Shown: piece after piece, positions 25,406 through 34,417 of the stretch
How the letters are laid out: every line of letters starts with the position of its first letter
Numbering within the stretch: the stretch's first letter is position 1
NCBI GenBank assembly: GCA_945903645.1
Contig: CAMDOM010000027.1
Location: forward strand, 1 to 42,540
DNA: 42,540 nucleotides
From: Chryseobacterium gleum
Lineage (GTDB): Bacteria > Bacteroidota > Bacteroidia > UBA10329
Direction: 5' to 3'
Translations under genes and position numbers: made by a program
The notes under the pieces: generated by a model
The model's database searches: none
Told to the model about the DNA's origin: nothing
What the model saw: the letters and a program-made list of their open reading frames with translations, nothing else

Positions 25406-26065
25406 ATGAAAATACATAAGGAAGGGTACCGTTTGCTCAGTTTCATGGGCAGTACCATTCTGATAGCAGTGCTGGTTGTAGTTTATGGTTTTCCCGGTCG
25501 CACGTTGCTTCATGTGGCTGTAGGAGTGCTCGGCACTAGCTTATTTCTGCTGATTTTACAATTTTTCAGAAGTCCAGTTCGCCAAATGGCCATCGGCAAT
25601 CGTAAGGTGGTATGTCCTGCGGATGGAACTGTGGTAGCTATCGAAGAGGTGATAGATGCGGAATATTTTACAGATGAAAAACGAATTCAGGTGTCCATTT
25701 TCATGTCGCCATTGAATGTGCACCTCAACCGTTATCCAATTTCGGGCAGGGTGGTGTACTCCAAATATCATCCCGGTAAATTTTTAGTTGCTTGGCATCC
25801 AAAATCGAGTACTGAAAATGAACGGAACACGGTTGTTGTTGAAACCGATTATGGCGTTGAGGTACTAATCCGTCAAATTGCTGGCTTTGTAGCGCGAAGA
25901 ATTATTTGGTATTGCGAAGATGAAGACCAAGTAGAACAATGCGCGGAGTTGGGCTTCATTAAATTTGGCTCGCGCGTAGACTTGTTACTTCCACTTGGGT
26001 CAGATATTAAAGTAGAACTAGAGCAAAAAGTGCGCGGTGGCGTCACTGTAATTGCAGAACTGTAA
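25406..26065 (+). CDS. psd: Phosphatidylserine decarboxylase proenzyme (short form)
   Basis: Decarboxylates phosphatidylserine to phosphatidylethanolamine at the inner membrane, using a pyruvoyl group made by self-cleavage. The cleavage site is Gly-Ser in IKFGSRVDLLLP, with the Ser about 31 residues from the C-terminus, as in the short (archaeal-like) PSD type. Other blocks are MKIHKEGYRLL, a TM pair at about 15-50, VVCPADGTVVAIEE, SIFMSPLNVHLNRYPISG and ENERNTVVVET. The ATG at 25406 gives the usual MKIHKEG start; the ATG three codons earlier is the alternative. It is convergent with the OstA-like gene. Confidence 0.93.
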   Translation: MKIHKEGYRLLSFMGSTILIAVLVVVYGFPGRTLLHVAVGVLGTSLFLLILQFFRSPVRQMAIGNRKVVCPADGTVVAIEEVIDAEYFTDEKRIQVSIFMSPLNVHLNRYPISGRVVYSKYHPGKFLVAWHPKSSTENERNTVVVETDYGVEVLIRQIAGFVARRIIWYCEDEDQVEQCAELGFIKFGSRVDLLLPLGSDIKVELEQKVRGGVTVIAEL

Positions 26066-26111
26066 ATCGAGTCTATTCCATTCTTGAGTAAGCACTGCTT
26101 GGATAAGCGGG

Positions 26112-27632
26112 CTATTCCCAAATAAATATATCTGGAACATTCATAGGACGCTCTGCCTCTCTCCAACGAAATCCTTCTAAAGTAACATCTGTGGGCTTTA
26201 CATCTTTCACTGGGTAAAGTGTGGCATCTGGAGCAGACATAAACGTGATTTGCTTTACTTTATTCTTCTCAAGGATAATCACCAATTTGCTGCTTTTAGC
26301 CACGTTTACGCTCTCGGGTTCCGTGCCTTCTTCACTTCCATAATAGACCGTTTCTCCATCGCCATCTACAAAAACGCGGTGCAACTTGCTATTTTCAAAA
26401 TAGCCAATCATTTCACGGCCTTTGATTTGATTGTAGAACTGCAAAGCCGAATCTTCTTCAGAAATAATCATGGCATTTTGCCTCATAAATAGTCGATCCA
26501 CCTTTTGATTGCGCATTTGAATCCATGTGCTTTCTGAAGTAAGCTGATTTTCCTCGCTCCATATAAGCGGATCCTCATAGAGGCGAATGGTGCTGTCAAC
26601 ATAAGAATATACCAACGAATCGCATTTGCCTTGCATGTCCGATTTGAAGAACTTGACGCGATGAAAGGCAAACAGCAAGCGCCTGTCAATCAGTGTATCT
26701 ACAATGCTTAGCAATGTGTCGCCATGAAGAAATAAGGAATCGCCATCCATCTCCTGAATCATTAGAGCACTATCGGTCATTAAAACCAAATCTCCTTTCT
26801 CAAAATATTTGGCTCTTCCGCCAATGAGCAAAATATTCTCGGATGTGTCAGAAACTTCTACGTGCCCGATGGCATGCCCAAATCCGTAGTTCTTGTTGTA
26901 ATAAATGCTATCCCCAGTTATGCTCTGCTTCTTACTCAGCATCACTGGATTGTGGCTAAATTGAGAAATATCTAATTCTGTATCATACCAACCTCTAGTG
27001 CAGAGCACAGTATTTTCATCGCTCACAATTCTTGTTGGACCTACAAAAAAGGCCACTTCAGTGTTTGAATTGTAGCGCAACGTATCTGAATACAGCGTGT
27101 AGCGGCTATTTACCAGTTTAACGGAATCCTTAAAAAACACTTCCTCCAGCTTACTAAAATAGAACCCTATGCGGCTGGTAAGTGTGTTTTCGGCATCTAC
27201 AATGGTTCCGTAATCTAGATACCACGCTTGGTCGCGCGACATGTCATAATCTAATGCTTGCGAGCTTATGGTCATTTTTCGATCCACCAATCGCACATTG
27301 TGACGTGCTTTTGCTAGTTCGGTTTCACCATTGTAATTCAAGGTTCGACAAAACAGTTTTATACTATCTCCTTTGTTTATGCGTACATTGGAGAAGGCGT
27401 CCAAACTATTATTCTCATACAAATAAGCGCTATCGCAATACATCAACGCGCCTTGATGCTCGAAAATGACATTACCAATTAACCTACGCGCCTTCTGACC
27501 TAAGGTCTCGTTATATTCCAACACATCGGCATTGCGGAGCTCAATTCTTCGCTTTTTCGCTTCTTGCGCAAAGGCATATTGCCCAAAAGCAAGGTGAAAT
27601 ACAACGACTAGAAATACTATTCGAATGGGCAT
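26112..27632 (-). CDS. OstA/LptA-like periplasmic protein
   Basis: A secreted protein with the OstA/LptA beta-jellyroll that carries lipopolysaccharide across the periplasm. The signal peptide is IRIVFLVVVFHLAFGQYAFAQ. Several jellyroll-type repeats follow: NADVLEYNETLGQKARRLIG with NVIFEHQGALMYCDSAYLY, VRINKGDSIKLFCRTLNYNG and LVDRKMTISSQALDYDM. Later repeats extend this to 506 residues, much longer than the LptA of Proteobacteria. This extended form is common in Bacteroidota and may act as periplasmic bridge or LptD partner. A near-match CATCTTTG box lies at 27657-27650 on this strand, upstream of the start. Confidence 0.8.
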   Translation of the reverse strand: MPIRIVFLVVVFHLAFGQYAFAQEAKKRRIELRNADVLEYNETLGQKARRLIGNVIFEHQGALMYCDSAYLYENNSLDAFSNVRINKGDSIKLFCRTLNYNGETELAKARHNVRLVDRKMTISSQALDYDMSRDQAWYLDYGTIVDAENTLTSRIGFYFSKLEEVFFKDSVKLVNSRYTLYSDTLRYNSNTEVAFFVGPTRIVSDENTVLCTRGWYDTELDISQFSHNPVMLSKKQSITGDSIYYNKNYGFGHAIGHVEVSDTSENILLIGGRAKYFEKGDLVLMTDSALMIQEMDGDSLFLHGDTLLSIVDTLIDRRLLFAFHRVKFFKSDMQGKCDSLVYSYVDSTIRLYEDPLIWSEENQLTSESTWIQMRNQKVDRLFMRQNAMIISEEDSALQFYNQIKGREMIGYFENSKLHRVFVDGDGETVYYGSEEGTEPESVNVAKSSKLVIILEKNKVKQITFMSAPDATLYPVKDVKPTDVTLEGFRWREAERPMNVPDIFIWE

Positions 27633-27715
27633 AACCTAATTAAGAATGACAAAGATGCATGACCTATGCTAAGTTAGATGCTGTGGTAATAGAGCGTTGC
27701 TAAGTCCAATCCACG

Positions 27716-27976
27716 CTATGCCTCCCCGCTCCTACTATCAAAACGTTTTTGAGCCGCCATAAATGAAGTGTACATCGCATTGAAATGTGTCAAGCACTCT
27801 TGCATAAACAGTTGGTCTAGAAATACTGCCACGTTATCTAACCCGCCAATGGTATCCATAGGCAATTTGTAGCTCTGCTCCATTGGACCGGCTTCCATCT
27901 TTACGATATACTTCTCATTCATACCAAAAACGGTAATCGTGATGCTGGGATGGGGAATTCGGGATAGTTGACGCAC
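27716..27976 (-). CDS. Conserved hypothetical protein
   Basis: Not functionally recognised. It has 86 residues, starting with GTG at 27976 (CGT CAA follows), with a beta-hairpin-like start (SITITVFGMNEKYIVKMEAG), then YKLPMDTIGG and a helical C-terminus (FLDQLFMQECLTHFNAMYTS). I recall similar short proteins in Bacteroidota genomes. A later ATG (codon 19) would cut off the first strand. A heptamer array lies immediately upstream, at 27984-28004. Confidence 0.6.
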   Translation of the reverse strand: MRQLSRIPHPSITITVFGMNEKYIVKMEAGPMEQSYKLPMDTIGGLDNVAVFLDQLFMQECLTHFNAMYTSFMAAQKRFDSRSGEA

Positions 27977-27983
27977 GAATAAA

Positions 27984-28004
27984 ATTATGAATTATGAATT
28001 ACAA
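27984..28004. repeat. Intergenic heptamer array (ATTATGA, ATTATGA, ATTACAA)
   Basis: Three 7-nt units in tandem, of the same GAATTAT/GAATTAC family seen inside the trifunctional gene. They lie 8 nt upstream of the GTG of the 86-residue gene on the minus strand. Confidence 0.7.
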
Positions 28005-28062
28005 TGAGCGTTTTGGATAACACATTCGAATTGAATTTTCCAAAAAATGAAGCTTATAGTGT

Positions 28063-30555
28063 CTAAAACTTAGCAATCAGCTTCACGTTTAGCTGTCGCG
28101 AGGTGAGGTAATTGGGTACTGCATATTGACGATTGCTGATGTCAGAAATCCATAAGTACGATAAAGTATTATTGGTACCCAACAGGTTGAATACTTCCAT
28201 ACTTACCCAAAGTGATTTGAGAAAATGTAACGGGTTCTTCTTCGGGAAAGTGCGTTTCTCCCCTTTTATCATGTAGGAAAAACCTATATCCACTCTGCGA
28301 TATGGCGGAATGCGCAAGGTGTCTTTGTATCGCTCGTAAGTTGGCGGACCAAAAGGCATTCCAGTTCCAAGCACCAGATTGAGATGCATTTTGAACATGG
28401 GTAATCGCGGTACATAATCCTGAAAGAACAATGCAAAATTGACCCGCTGATCTGTTGGACGTGGTATGTAACCGGGCTGAACGCGAGTGCTATCCACAAC
28501 AACATTATTCTGCGTGACGCCCACTCTTATCTGCTCGCCATCCGAATTGTAATAGTTGTAATAGAAATCATCTTTTATATCTTCTTGAACCGTCATTAAG
28601 CTCATGCTGGCCCACGATTCTATGCCTTTCACAAATTCACCATTCACCTTCAAATCAATACCAGTTGCATAGCCTCGTGCATTGTTGGTCGCATAGTAGC
28701 GAATGCGCACATTATCAATTTCGTACGGCACAATGTTGTCCAAATACTTATAATACACTTCAGCCACAAGCTTAAACGGTCGGCCCCACGCACGGAAGTT
28801 CCAATCGGCACCAATCACAGCGTGGTACGACTGTTGGGCTTTTAGATTTGTATTGAGCTGACCATTCAAATCGCGCAACTCGCGGTAAAAAGGGGGCTGA
28901 TAATACATGCCTCCAGATGCGCGAAACACCACATCTCGCTTCCACTTTGGATTGAATGAGTACGTAGCGCGGGGCGTAGCAATAAATTCCTTGTTCACAT
29001 CCCAATAATGGAATCGCACACCAGCGGTTAACGTGTGTTTGCTGGTATCGGAAAAGAACCATGAGTTTTGCAGAAATCCACTAACGCGATTGCTTTGTAG
29101 GTTAATGTCCGTTTTAAGCACGTTAAACATTTGCAATTCGTTTGAATTAACAGGCAAGCTATACCCTGCGGAATCAATCATATTCCACTCGCTCAATCTG
29201 TCGGAGATATTCTCGTATTGATACTTGAGGCCCCAATCTAGCTTGCGATGTCCGTCCAGCCAATGACCAACATGGCTCAAACTTGCTACGTTGGCAGTAA
29301 GGTAGTTTCGAGCGTGGTCGAGAAATGTGCCTATGCCACGATTAAAGGCTACCTCACCCAGATTGTCTGACCCAAAGTTATTTTCTAACTGCCCCAAGTA
29401 ATATTGGCCTTGCACGTCAAACGTTTCGCTTTCGTTGCTGCGATAAGCCGAGGCAATCAACTTATAGCGCAATTTGAGATTGGGCCTATACTCAGCCATC
29501 AACGCGCCAGTCATGGTTTCGAAGGTATTCACTTCTTGACCATCAAAATAGACAGTAAAGCGCAATGCCTCGCTAATAGTACCAAAGTCAGTTTCACGAT
29601 TTACAGGCACAAACTGATATTTATTCTGCGAGTAATGCGCCAAAATGCTAAAATTCCACTTGGCATTAAGCTCATAATTGAGTAGTGATTGTACGTCCCA
29701 AAATTGAGGACGATATTGACCATCGGTGTCCAAACTGCCCAATATATATTGGTTGGTTCGGTAGCGCACTCCTACCAAATAAGAGAACTTGTAATCTTTA
29801 GTTGCACCTTCGAAATGGATACCACCTCCAAGCAAACTCCCCGAAAGTGTGGCGGCAAACTTTCGTGGACGTCTGTATTTCACATCCAAAACTGACGACA
29901 TCTTATCGCCATACTTGGCCTCAAACCCTCCTGCCGAAAAGCTTAACCCTTCCACTAAATCTGGGTTGATGAAGGTGAGTCCTTCTTGCTGGCCGCTGCG
30001 TACCAAAAACGGACGATATATCTCTACATCATTTACATAGATAAGATTCTCATCGTAGTTGCCTCCCCGAACATTGTATTGCGAACTAAGTTCGTTGTTG
30101 GAACTTACGCCTGGCAATGTTTTTAATAATGCTTCTATACCACCTCCTGAAGTTGGGATAATGGTTGCCATCTTGGGATCGATACGTTGCATGGTGCTTT
30201 TGCGATTTCCTGCATCGGAAATAAGCACCTCATCCACCACGTTGTCCTTTAGTTTAAGAATGCGTGTTAAGTTTTTCACCTCACCTGTCCGCAAATCCAA
30301 ATCATAGGTTTGCCCATCGAAACGAATGTGCGAAAAGGCCAGTTTTATGGGTTGGTTTGCTGGCACACTCAAACTATAATTCCCCACACTATCGGTAGAA
30401 CTTCCTGCTGTGGTGCCAACAACTGCTACACTTGCATACGGAATAGGCTTACCTTGCTCGTCCTTTAATGTTCCGCGAATGGTGGCCTTATCCTGCGCCA
30501 AAGCCGAACAAATGCAACCAACAATTACAAGCAATAGAACGAAAAACCTACGCAT
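28063..30555 (-). CDS. TonB-dependent receptor with CarboxypepD_reg-like N-terminal domain
   Basis: An outer-membrane active transporter. The signal peptide (RRFFVLLLVIVGCICSALAQ) is followed by a CarboxypepD_reg-like domain at about 22-105 (TIRGTLKDEQGKPIPYASVA). The plug follows with IEALLKTLPGVSSNNELSSQ and YNVRGGNYDENLIYVNDVEI, then a beta-barrel of about 600 residues ending in LNVKLIAKF, with terminal Phe. No SusD partner is next door, which argues against a classical polysaccharide-utilisation SusC. The substrate cannot be assigned. Downstream and upstream neighbours are small envelope genes on the same strand. Confidence 0.92.
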   Translation of the reverse strand: MRRFFVLLLVIVGCICSALAQDKATIRGTLKDEQGKPIPYASVAVVGTTAGSSTDSVGNYSLSVPANQPIKLAFSHIRFDGQTYDLDLRTGEVKNLTRILKLKDNVVDEVLISDAGNRKSTMQRIDPKMATIIPTSGGGIEALLKTLPGVSSNNELSSQYNVRGGNYDENLIYVNDVEIYRPFLVRSGQQEGLTFINPDLVEGLSFSAGGFEAKYGDKMSSVLDVKYRRPRKFAATLSGSLLGGGIHFEGATKDYKFSYLVGVRYRTNQYILGSLDTDGQYRPQFWDVQSLLNYELNAKWNFSILAHYSQNKYQFVPVNRETDFGTISEALRFTVYFDGQEVNTFETMTGALMAEYRPNLKLRYKLIASAYRSNESETFDVQGQYYLGQLENNFGSDNLGEVAFNRGIGTFLDHARNYLTANVASLSHVGHWLDGHRKLDWGLKYQYENISDRLSEWNMIDSAGYSLPVNSNELQMFNVLKTDINLQSNRVSGFLQNSWFFSDTSKHTLTAGVRFHYWDVNKEFIATPRATYSFNPKWKRDVVFRASGGMYYQPPFYRELRDLNGQLNTNLKAQQSYHAVIGADWNFRAWGRPFKLVAEVYYKYLDNIVPYEIDNVRIRYYATNNARGYATGIDLKVNGEFVKGIESWASMSLMTVQEDIKDDFYYNYYNSDGEQIRVGVTQNNVVVDSTRVQPGYIPRPTDQRVNFALFFQDYVPRLPMFKMHLNLVLGTGMPFGPPTYERYKDTLRIPPYRRVDIGFSYMIKGEKRTFPKKNPLHFLKSLWVSMEVFNLLGTNNTLSYLWISDISNRQYAVPNYLTSRQLNVKLIAKF

Positions 30556-30631
30556 GTAAATCAGACATAATAGGTGAAACTAGTGGTAACGAATTAGTAA
30601 AAGCTGCTAGTTTAATAGACATACCTCGCTC

Positions 30632-31294
30632 CTACTTCTTTTTCTTTCGCTTAAAATCGCCATTCTTCCACGCCTTAATAAAGCGTGCCCAAGCCAATGG
30701 ATTGAGCAAATTGTTTGGAGGCAATTGTCCCGCATAATAAAGTCGGGCGGCATTTTGCTGCATGGCAAATTTGAAGTTTTCACTACCATCCATGCCCATT
30801 ATTTCCATGCGGTCGCGCATATCGGCACGCTCCAAGTTGCGCATAGCAATTTGCTTATCGTCTTCGGGCAGCCGCAAATCCAAAAATGCTTGCCGGAACT
30901 GCTCTTTGGTTGGCCATGGATAGATAACAGCCTCTTGTAACAAAAAGGTATCGACACTCATCATTTGTATCAGCGAATAGTTCTTATTCTTTAAAGTATC
31001 TGGAATAACAAACTCGCTATCCTTAAATCCTACATAAGAAAACACAATGGTATCGTGAGGTTCAGCCACAAACGAGAAGTAGCCGAAATAATCGCTAATG
31101 GTGCCTCGGTGAGAGTTTTTAATAATGATGTTAGCAAAAGGAACCGACTCTAAACTATCAGCTGTGAGCAATACACCCGAAAACTGGATAAGTACTTTTT
31201 TTTGTTCCTGAGCGAAAATGCTATTGACCCAGAAACCAGATAGTACACAAAGGGCAAAAGCCAGAAAATGTTTGGTAACGTGGATTGATTTCAT
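30632..31294 (-). CDS. Secreted CarboxypepD_reg-like domain protein
   Basis: An exported protein of about 220 residues: N-terminus MKSIHVTKHFLAFALCVLSG with a signal peptide, then one carboxypeptidase-regulatory-like beta-sandwich (LLTADSLESVPFANIIIKNS, DYFGYFSFVAEPHDTIVFSY). A charged helical tail ends in Lys-rich KRKKKK. This domain is otherwise found at the N-terminus of TonB-dependent receptors. Here it stands alone, 77 nt upstream of such a receptor, so the two may act together. The ATG at 31294 is preferred because the upstream 21 residues from 31357 are not signal-like and would overlap the preceding gene. Confidence 0.75.
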   Translation of the reverse strand: MKSIHVTKHFLAFALCVLSGFWVNSIFAQEQKKVLIQFSGVLLTADSLESVPFANIIIKNSHRGTISDYFGYFSFVAEPHDTIVFSYVGFKDSEFVIPDTLKNKNYSLIQMMSVDTFLLQEAVIYPWPTKEQFRQAFLDLRLPEDDKQIAMRNLERADMRDRMEIMGMDGSENFKFAMQQNAARLYYAGQLPPNNLLNPLAWARFIKAWKNGDFKRKKKK

Positions 31295-31343
31295 TTTTAC
31301 AGGCACTACAACGCGAAAATGTGGCAAATATTTAGTGTGCTCA

Positions 31344-31856
31344 TTAATTTTCTTCAAATCCCCTCAAAATACCGCTAATACTGACATATAAATCTTCCAT
31401 TTCGGTTATTTCCATTTCAGAAAGCGCATCACCGAAGCGTACAAGCTCTTCTTTTAGCATCAATTGATCGGCAAAGCCGTCCCAGTTTTCAATAATGGTA
31501 AGCACCTCAAGCACCTCCATATAATCGCCAATGATGGCCACATTGAGTAAATCGGGCAGCCGATGACTTGAGTCTAACCCACACTGCCAACAGGCCTGTA
31601 GCATTTGTACCCGAATATTTTCGTAGCTCGGATTGAGCAAATTGTCGATTAACCTATTCAACGCGGCAGCATCCTTCAGATCGAAAAGAACTTGGCTAAT
31701 GGCTTGTGCTGTGGGCAGATGCGCTGTTGTTGCCAATGTGCTTAGTAAATCGGGGATTACTGTAGCATCGCCCTGCATTTTCACTTGCGTAATAGCGTCT
31801 TCCACTTGGAGGTCGTTATTGCTTTTAAGTAAACTAAGCCATTGTTCGCGATTCAT
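31344..31856 (-). CDS. HEAT-like repeat protein
   Basis: A cytoplasmic all-helical protein of 170 residues, with no signal. HEAT-type helix pairs are visible: LQVEDAITQVKMQGDATVIP, LPTAQAISQVLFDLKDAAAL, YENIRVQMLQACWQCGLD and DYMEVLEVLTIIENWDG. Such proteins usually serve as scaffolds; no specific partner is shown. A TATCTTCG box at 31895-31888 (minus strand), 31 nt before the ATG, is a near-match to the Bacteroidota -7 element. No gene was seen in 31857-32105 beyond this promoter. Confidence 0.75.
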   Translation of the reverse strand: MNREQWLSLLKSNNDLQVEDAITQVKMQGDATVIPDLLSTLATTAHLPTAQAISQVLFDLKDAAALNRLIDNLLNPSYENIRVQMLQACWQCGLDSSHRLPDLLNVAIIGDYMEVLEVLTIIENWDGFADQLMLKEELVRFGDALSEMEITEMEDLYVSISGILRGFEEN

Positions 31857-31887
31857 AGAGTGTGGTGCTTTTCCCTTTGCGGGGCTG

Positions 31888-31895
31888 CGAAGATA
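31888..31895 (-). promoter_or_regulatory. -7-like promoter box (TATCTTCG)
   Basis: Reads TATCTTCG followed by CAGCCCC on the minus strand. It differs from TAnnTTTG by one base and is well placed for the HEAT-like gene at 31856. Confidence 0.4.
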
Positions 31896-32105
31896 ACCAG
31901 AAAGGTGGGTGGGATATCTACAGGTTCTAAAGACCAGAAAAGAGCGAATTTGTGATTTCGTTCCTCCAAGAATATTACTAGTTAGTGGTGGTTCTTATCC
32001 CTATCCAACACACGATAATGCAGCTTCAAAAAAATTCACACCAAATTGCTATGTTTTCTTTCCAACGCAATATCTGCTATAAAAGTATTCGAGGCTTGAA
32101 AACCA

Positions 32106-33845
32106 CTACTGAAATACCACAGTTTTAGAGGCCCAATTTCCTGCGCTCAACGTCACATTCAAAAAATACATTCCAGCTACAGTGACAGGGGTAGTTAGAA
32201 TGTGTTGTCCTCCATTTGCAAAATTTTTCACCATGCACAATCTACCTTTTGCATCACGCAATTCCACGCGAATGTTGCTTTGATTTTCAGGCAATACGAT
32301 ATTTAAATTTTTGCCATATGAAGGATTTGGGAATACCGAAAATTCAAATCCAGGATTGTATTCTTCAACAGATGTATATTGCTGAATGCGCTGCCAACGA
32401 TTATCACCAGCTCGGCAAACGCGCAAAGCATCTAGAACCATGCTGTCGGATAATGTGAGGATAGGACAAACAAAGGAGCGTCCCACCAAGCTATCGTCAA
32501 AAAGGGTTACTGTATTGAACCCGTGGTCGTATAGGTTGAGATAATGCTGCTGATGATTGGCATTCATAGAGTTGGTTTCGAGTGTAGTTCTGAATGAATA
32601 AGGCAACCCTGATTCATCTAGGTTTCCACGCGTGAGGCTTGTTCCCATCATTTCTATGGCAACACTTCCTTCACCAGTAATACTGTCGTATTCCAAAGGA
32701 TTAAATGGGTTAAGACTCAAATCGCTCCAGATATTCATGTGAAAATCACCGCTGAGCACAACCACATTATCAATATTGTTGTCTTGCAAATGGGAAAGCA
32801 ACAGAGCACGGCTTTGAGGGTATCCATTCCAAGTTTTTGACAAACCGCTACCTGGCAAAGGCGCTCCAAGCAAATCCCATTGTGCCATTAGCTTTTGGCT
32901 GCCAATACATTTCCACTTCGCTGTGGAGTTTTGAAGTCCATCTAAAAGCCACTCGAACTGTTCATCCGACATGGCTTTCAGATTACCTACACCAAAACTA
33001 TCCTTACCTGCTTCTGTGTTAATATCAATCATAAAAAAATCAACCAAGGGCCCCATAGAAACCTTGCGATATACCTTTATAGAATCAGCTTCGTCTTCGC
33101 GAAAAGGCACAAATTCACGAAATGCCTTAGCTCCTGTTGCGGGATTACTGCGATAGACATCATGGTTGTCCCATGTAACTATCCACGGGAATTTTCTGCG
33201 CGCTTCGCGCAAATCAGGATCACTGAGATAAAGACGATGACGGACTCGCCAATCTTCCACTATGCTGTCGCGTGGGTCAAGTTCTGAACCTTCAGGTACA
33301 CGCACCATTTCTTCGGGATCAACAGAATCGTAAATCACATCGCCAACATGAACCAATGCACGCATGCCTGGCATGGCGGCCATTTGGCGATAGGCATTAA
33401 AATAGCCAGAAAACAAACTGGAGCAGCTTACCAAGCCAAACTTCATACTATCGAGCGAGGAAGAAAAAGCGGTGTAGGTAATGCCCACTGTAGAATAATT
33501 GCCTGCATGTTCGAAGCGATAATAGTAGGTACTTCCTTGACTTAGCCCAGTAACATCGGTTTTCACCGTATACCCTTTGCCGCTGTCTATGGTTAGCGTG
33601 CCGTTATTTAGCACAATGGCAAACAACGAATCTGCACTTATTTGCCAGTTTATAGATGCGTTATGAAACGCTATGTCTGGCGTTACAGCGGTCCATATTA
33701 GTACGCTGTTCTCCGATGGGTCGGCCGAGGCCACGCCATACACAAAAGGAGCGTGAGCATTATCAAGCCATAAATTCAACGATTGGCAGCGCACTGGAGT
33801 AATTGCCACGCATAATACAGCAGCAGAGAGAAGTAGTTTTTTCAT
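32106..33845 (-). CDS. PhoD-like alkaline phosphatase / metallophosphatase with T9SS tail
   Basis: A secreted phosphomonoesterase or phosphodiesterase of the PhoD family. It has a signal peptide (MKKLLLSAAVLCVAITPVRC), an N-terminal Ig-like PhoD_N domain (FVYGVASADPSENSVLIWT, YYYRFEHAG) and the metallophosphatase core. The core shows FGLVSCSS, HVGDVIYD, WIVTWDNHDVYRSNPA, SGDFHMNIW and EMMGTSLTRG. A C-terminal T9SS tail (FSVFPNPSYGKNLNIVLPEN, GMYFLNVTLSAGN) follows. The lone Cys22 after the signal could suggest a lipoprotein, but the T9SS tail fits secretion better. The ATG at 33845 was chosen over a TTG two codons upstream. Confidence 0.87.
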   Translation of the reverse strand: MKKLLLSAAVLCVAITPVRCQSLNLWLDNAHAPFVYGVASADPSENSVLIWTAVTPDIAFHNASINWQISADSLFAIVLNNGTLTIDSGKGYTVKTDVTGLSQGSTYYYRFEHAGNYSTVGITYTAFSSSLDSMKFGLVSCSSLFSGYFNAYRQMAAMPGMRALVHVGDVIYDSVDPEEMVRVPEGSELDPRDSIVEDWRVRHRLYLSDPDLREARRKFPWIVTWDNHDVYRSNPATGAKAFREFVPFREDEADSIKVYRKVSMGPLVDFFMIDINTEAGKDSFGVGNLKAMSDEQFEWLLDGLQNSTAKWKCIGSQKLMAQWDLLGAPLPGSGLSKTWNGYPQSRALLLSHLQDNNIDNVVVLSGDFHMNIWSDLSLNPFNPLEYDSITGEGSVAIEMMGTSLTRGNLDESGLPYSFRTTLETNSMNANHQQHYLNLYDHGFNTVTLFDDSLVGRSFVCPILTLSDSMVLDALRVCRAGDNRWQRIQQYTSVEEYNPGFEFSVFPNPSYGKNLNIVLPENQSNIRVELRDAKGRLCMVKNFANGGQHILTTPVTVAGMYFLNVTLSAGNWASKTVVFQ

Positions 33846-33906
33846 AGTCAATATTCGATTAATGCGATGGCTAAAGGAACGGATGAAATATCAATTTCTA
33901 ATGAAT

Positions 33907-34350
33907 TTATGAAATGTGCAGCATTTCCTTGTGCGGAATGCCATCTTCCAAATACTCCTTGCCAGTGGTTTGGAATGCAAACGATTCGTAAAAGTCTTGA
34001 AGATAGGCCTGCGCTGAAATGCGAATTGGAACTTGTCCGTATTGCCACTTAACTCGCGCAAGGCATTCCAGCATTAACAAACGGCCATAGCCCTGCCTAC
34101 GAACTCGAGGTGAAGTAACCACTCTGCTAATGCACACTTCTGCATAATTGACTCCCGGAGCCAACACCCGCGCGTAGGCCACGAGTCCAAAAGCATCGTA
34201 GCCCAACAAATGGAAGTTACCTGCATCGCGCCCATCGGCATCTAAGTAGGGGCATTCTTGTTCCACCACAAACACCTCTTGCCGCAGTTGCATGGCTTCA
34301 TACAGCTGGATTTTTGTCAATTCATCAAAATGGAGGTAGTGCCAGTGCAT
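33907..34350 (-). CDS. elaA: GNAT acetyltransferase, ElaA type
   Basis: A small cytoplasmic N-acetyltransferase. The ElaA pattern is clear: LYEAMQLRQEVFVVEQECPY, DADGRDAGNFHLLG, VAYARVLAPG, and ISRVVTSPRVRRQGYGRLLM, which holds the acetyl-CoA loop RRQGYG. ISAQAYLQDFYESFAF and EDGIPHKEM follow. The substrate is unknown for the family. I placed the start at the ATG at 34350 (MHWHYLHFDELTK). A longer frame from 34389 would translate a heptamer repeat as TSHITHH, which is unlikely to be real protein. Confidence 0.88.
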   Translation of the reverse strand: MHWHYLHFDELTKIQLYEAMQLRQEVFVVEQECPYLDADGRDAGNFHLLGYDAFGLVAYARVLAPGVNYAEVCISRVVTSPRVRRQGYGRLLMLECLARVKWQYGQVPIRISAQAYLQDFYESFAFQTTGKEYLEDGIPHKEMLHIS

Positions 34351-34355
34351 TAACT

Positions 34356-34376
34356 TGTGATGTGTGATGTGTGAGG
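34356..34376. repeat. Heptamer tandem repeat in the elaA leader
   Basis: Three 7-nt units on the plus strand (TGTGATG, TGTGATG, TGTGAGG), ending 5 nt before the elaA ATG on the minus strand. They occupy the place of the ribosome-binding site. Confidence 0.8.
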
Positions 34377-34417
34377 TGTAGCAAAACACCTAAAACCTAT
34401 TTCTAAATTCCAACACC

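Noticed and set aside
31857-32105. A small gene or RNA in the 249-nt gap
   Set aside because: No open frame with a plausible start and no cloverleaf or riboswitch-like fold seen; only a promoter-like box for the leftward gene.
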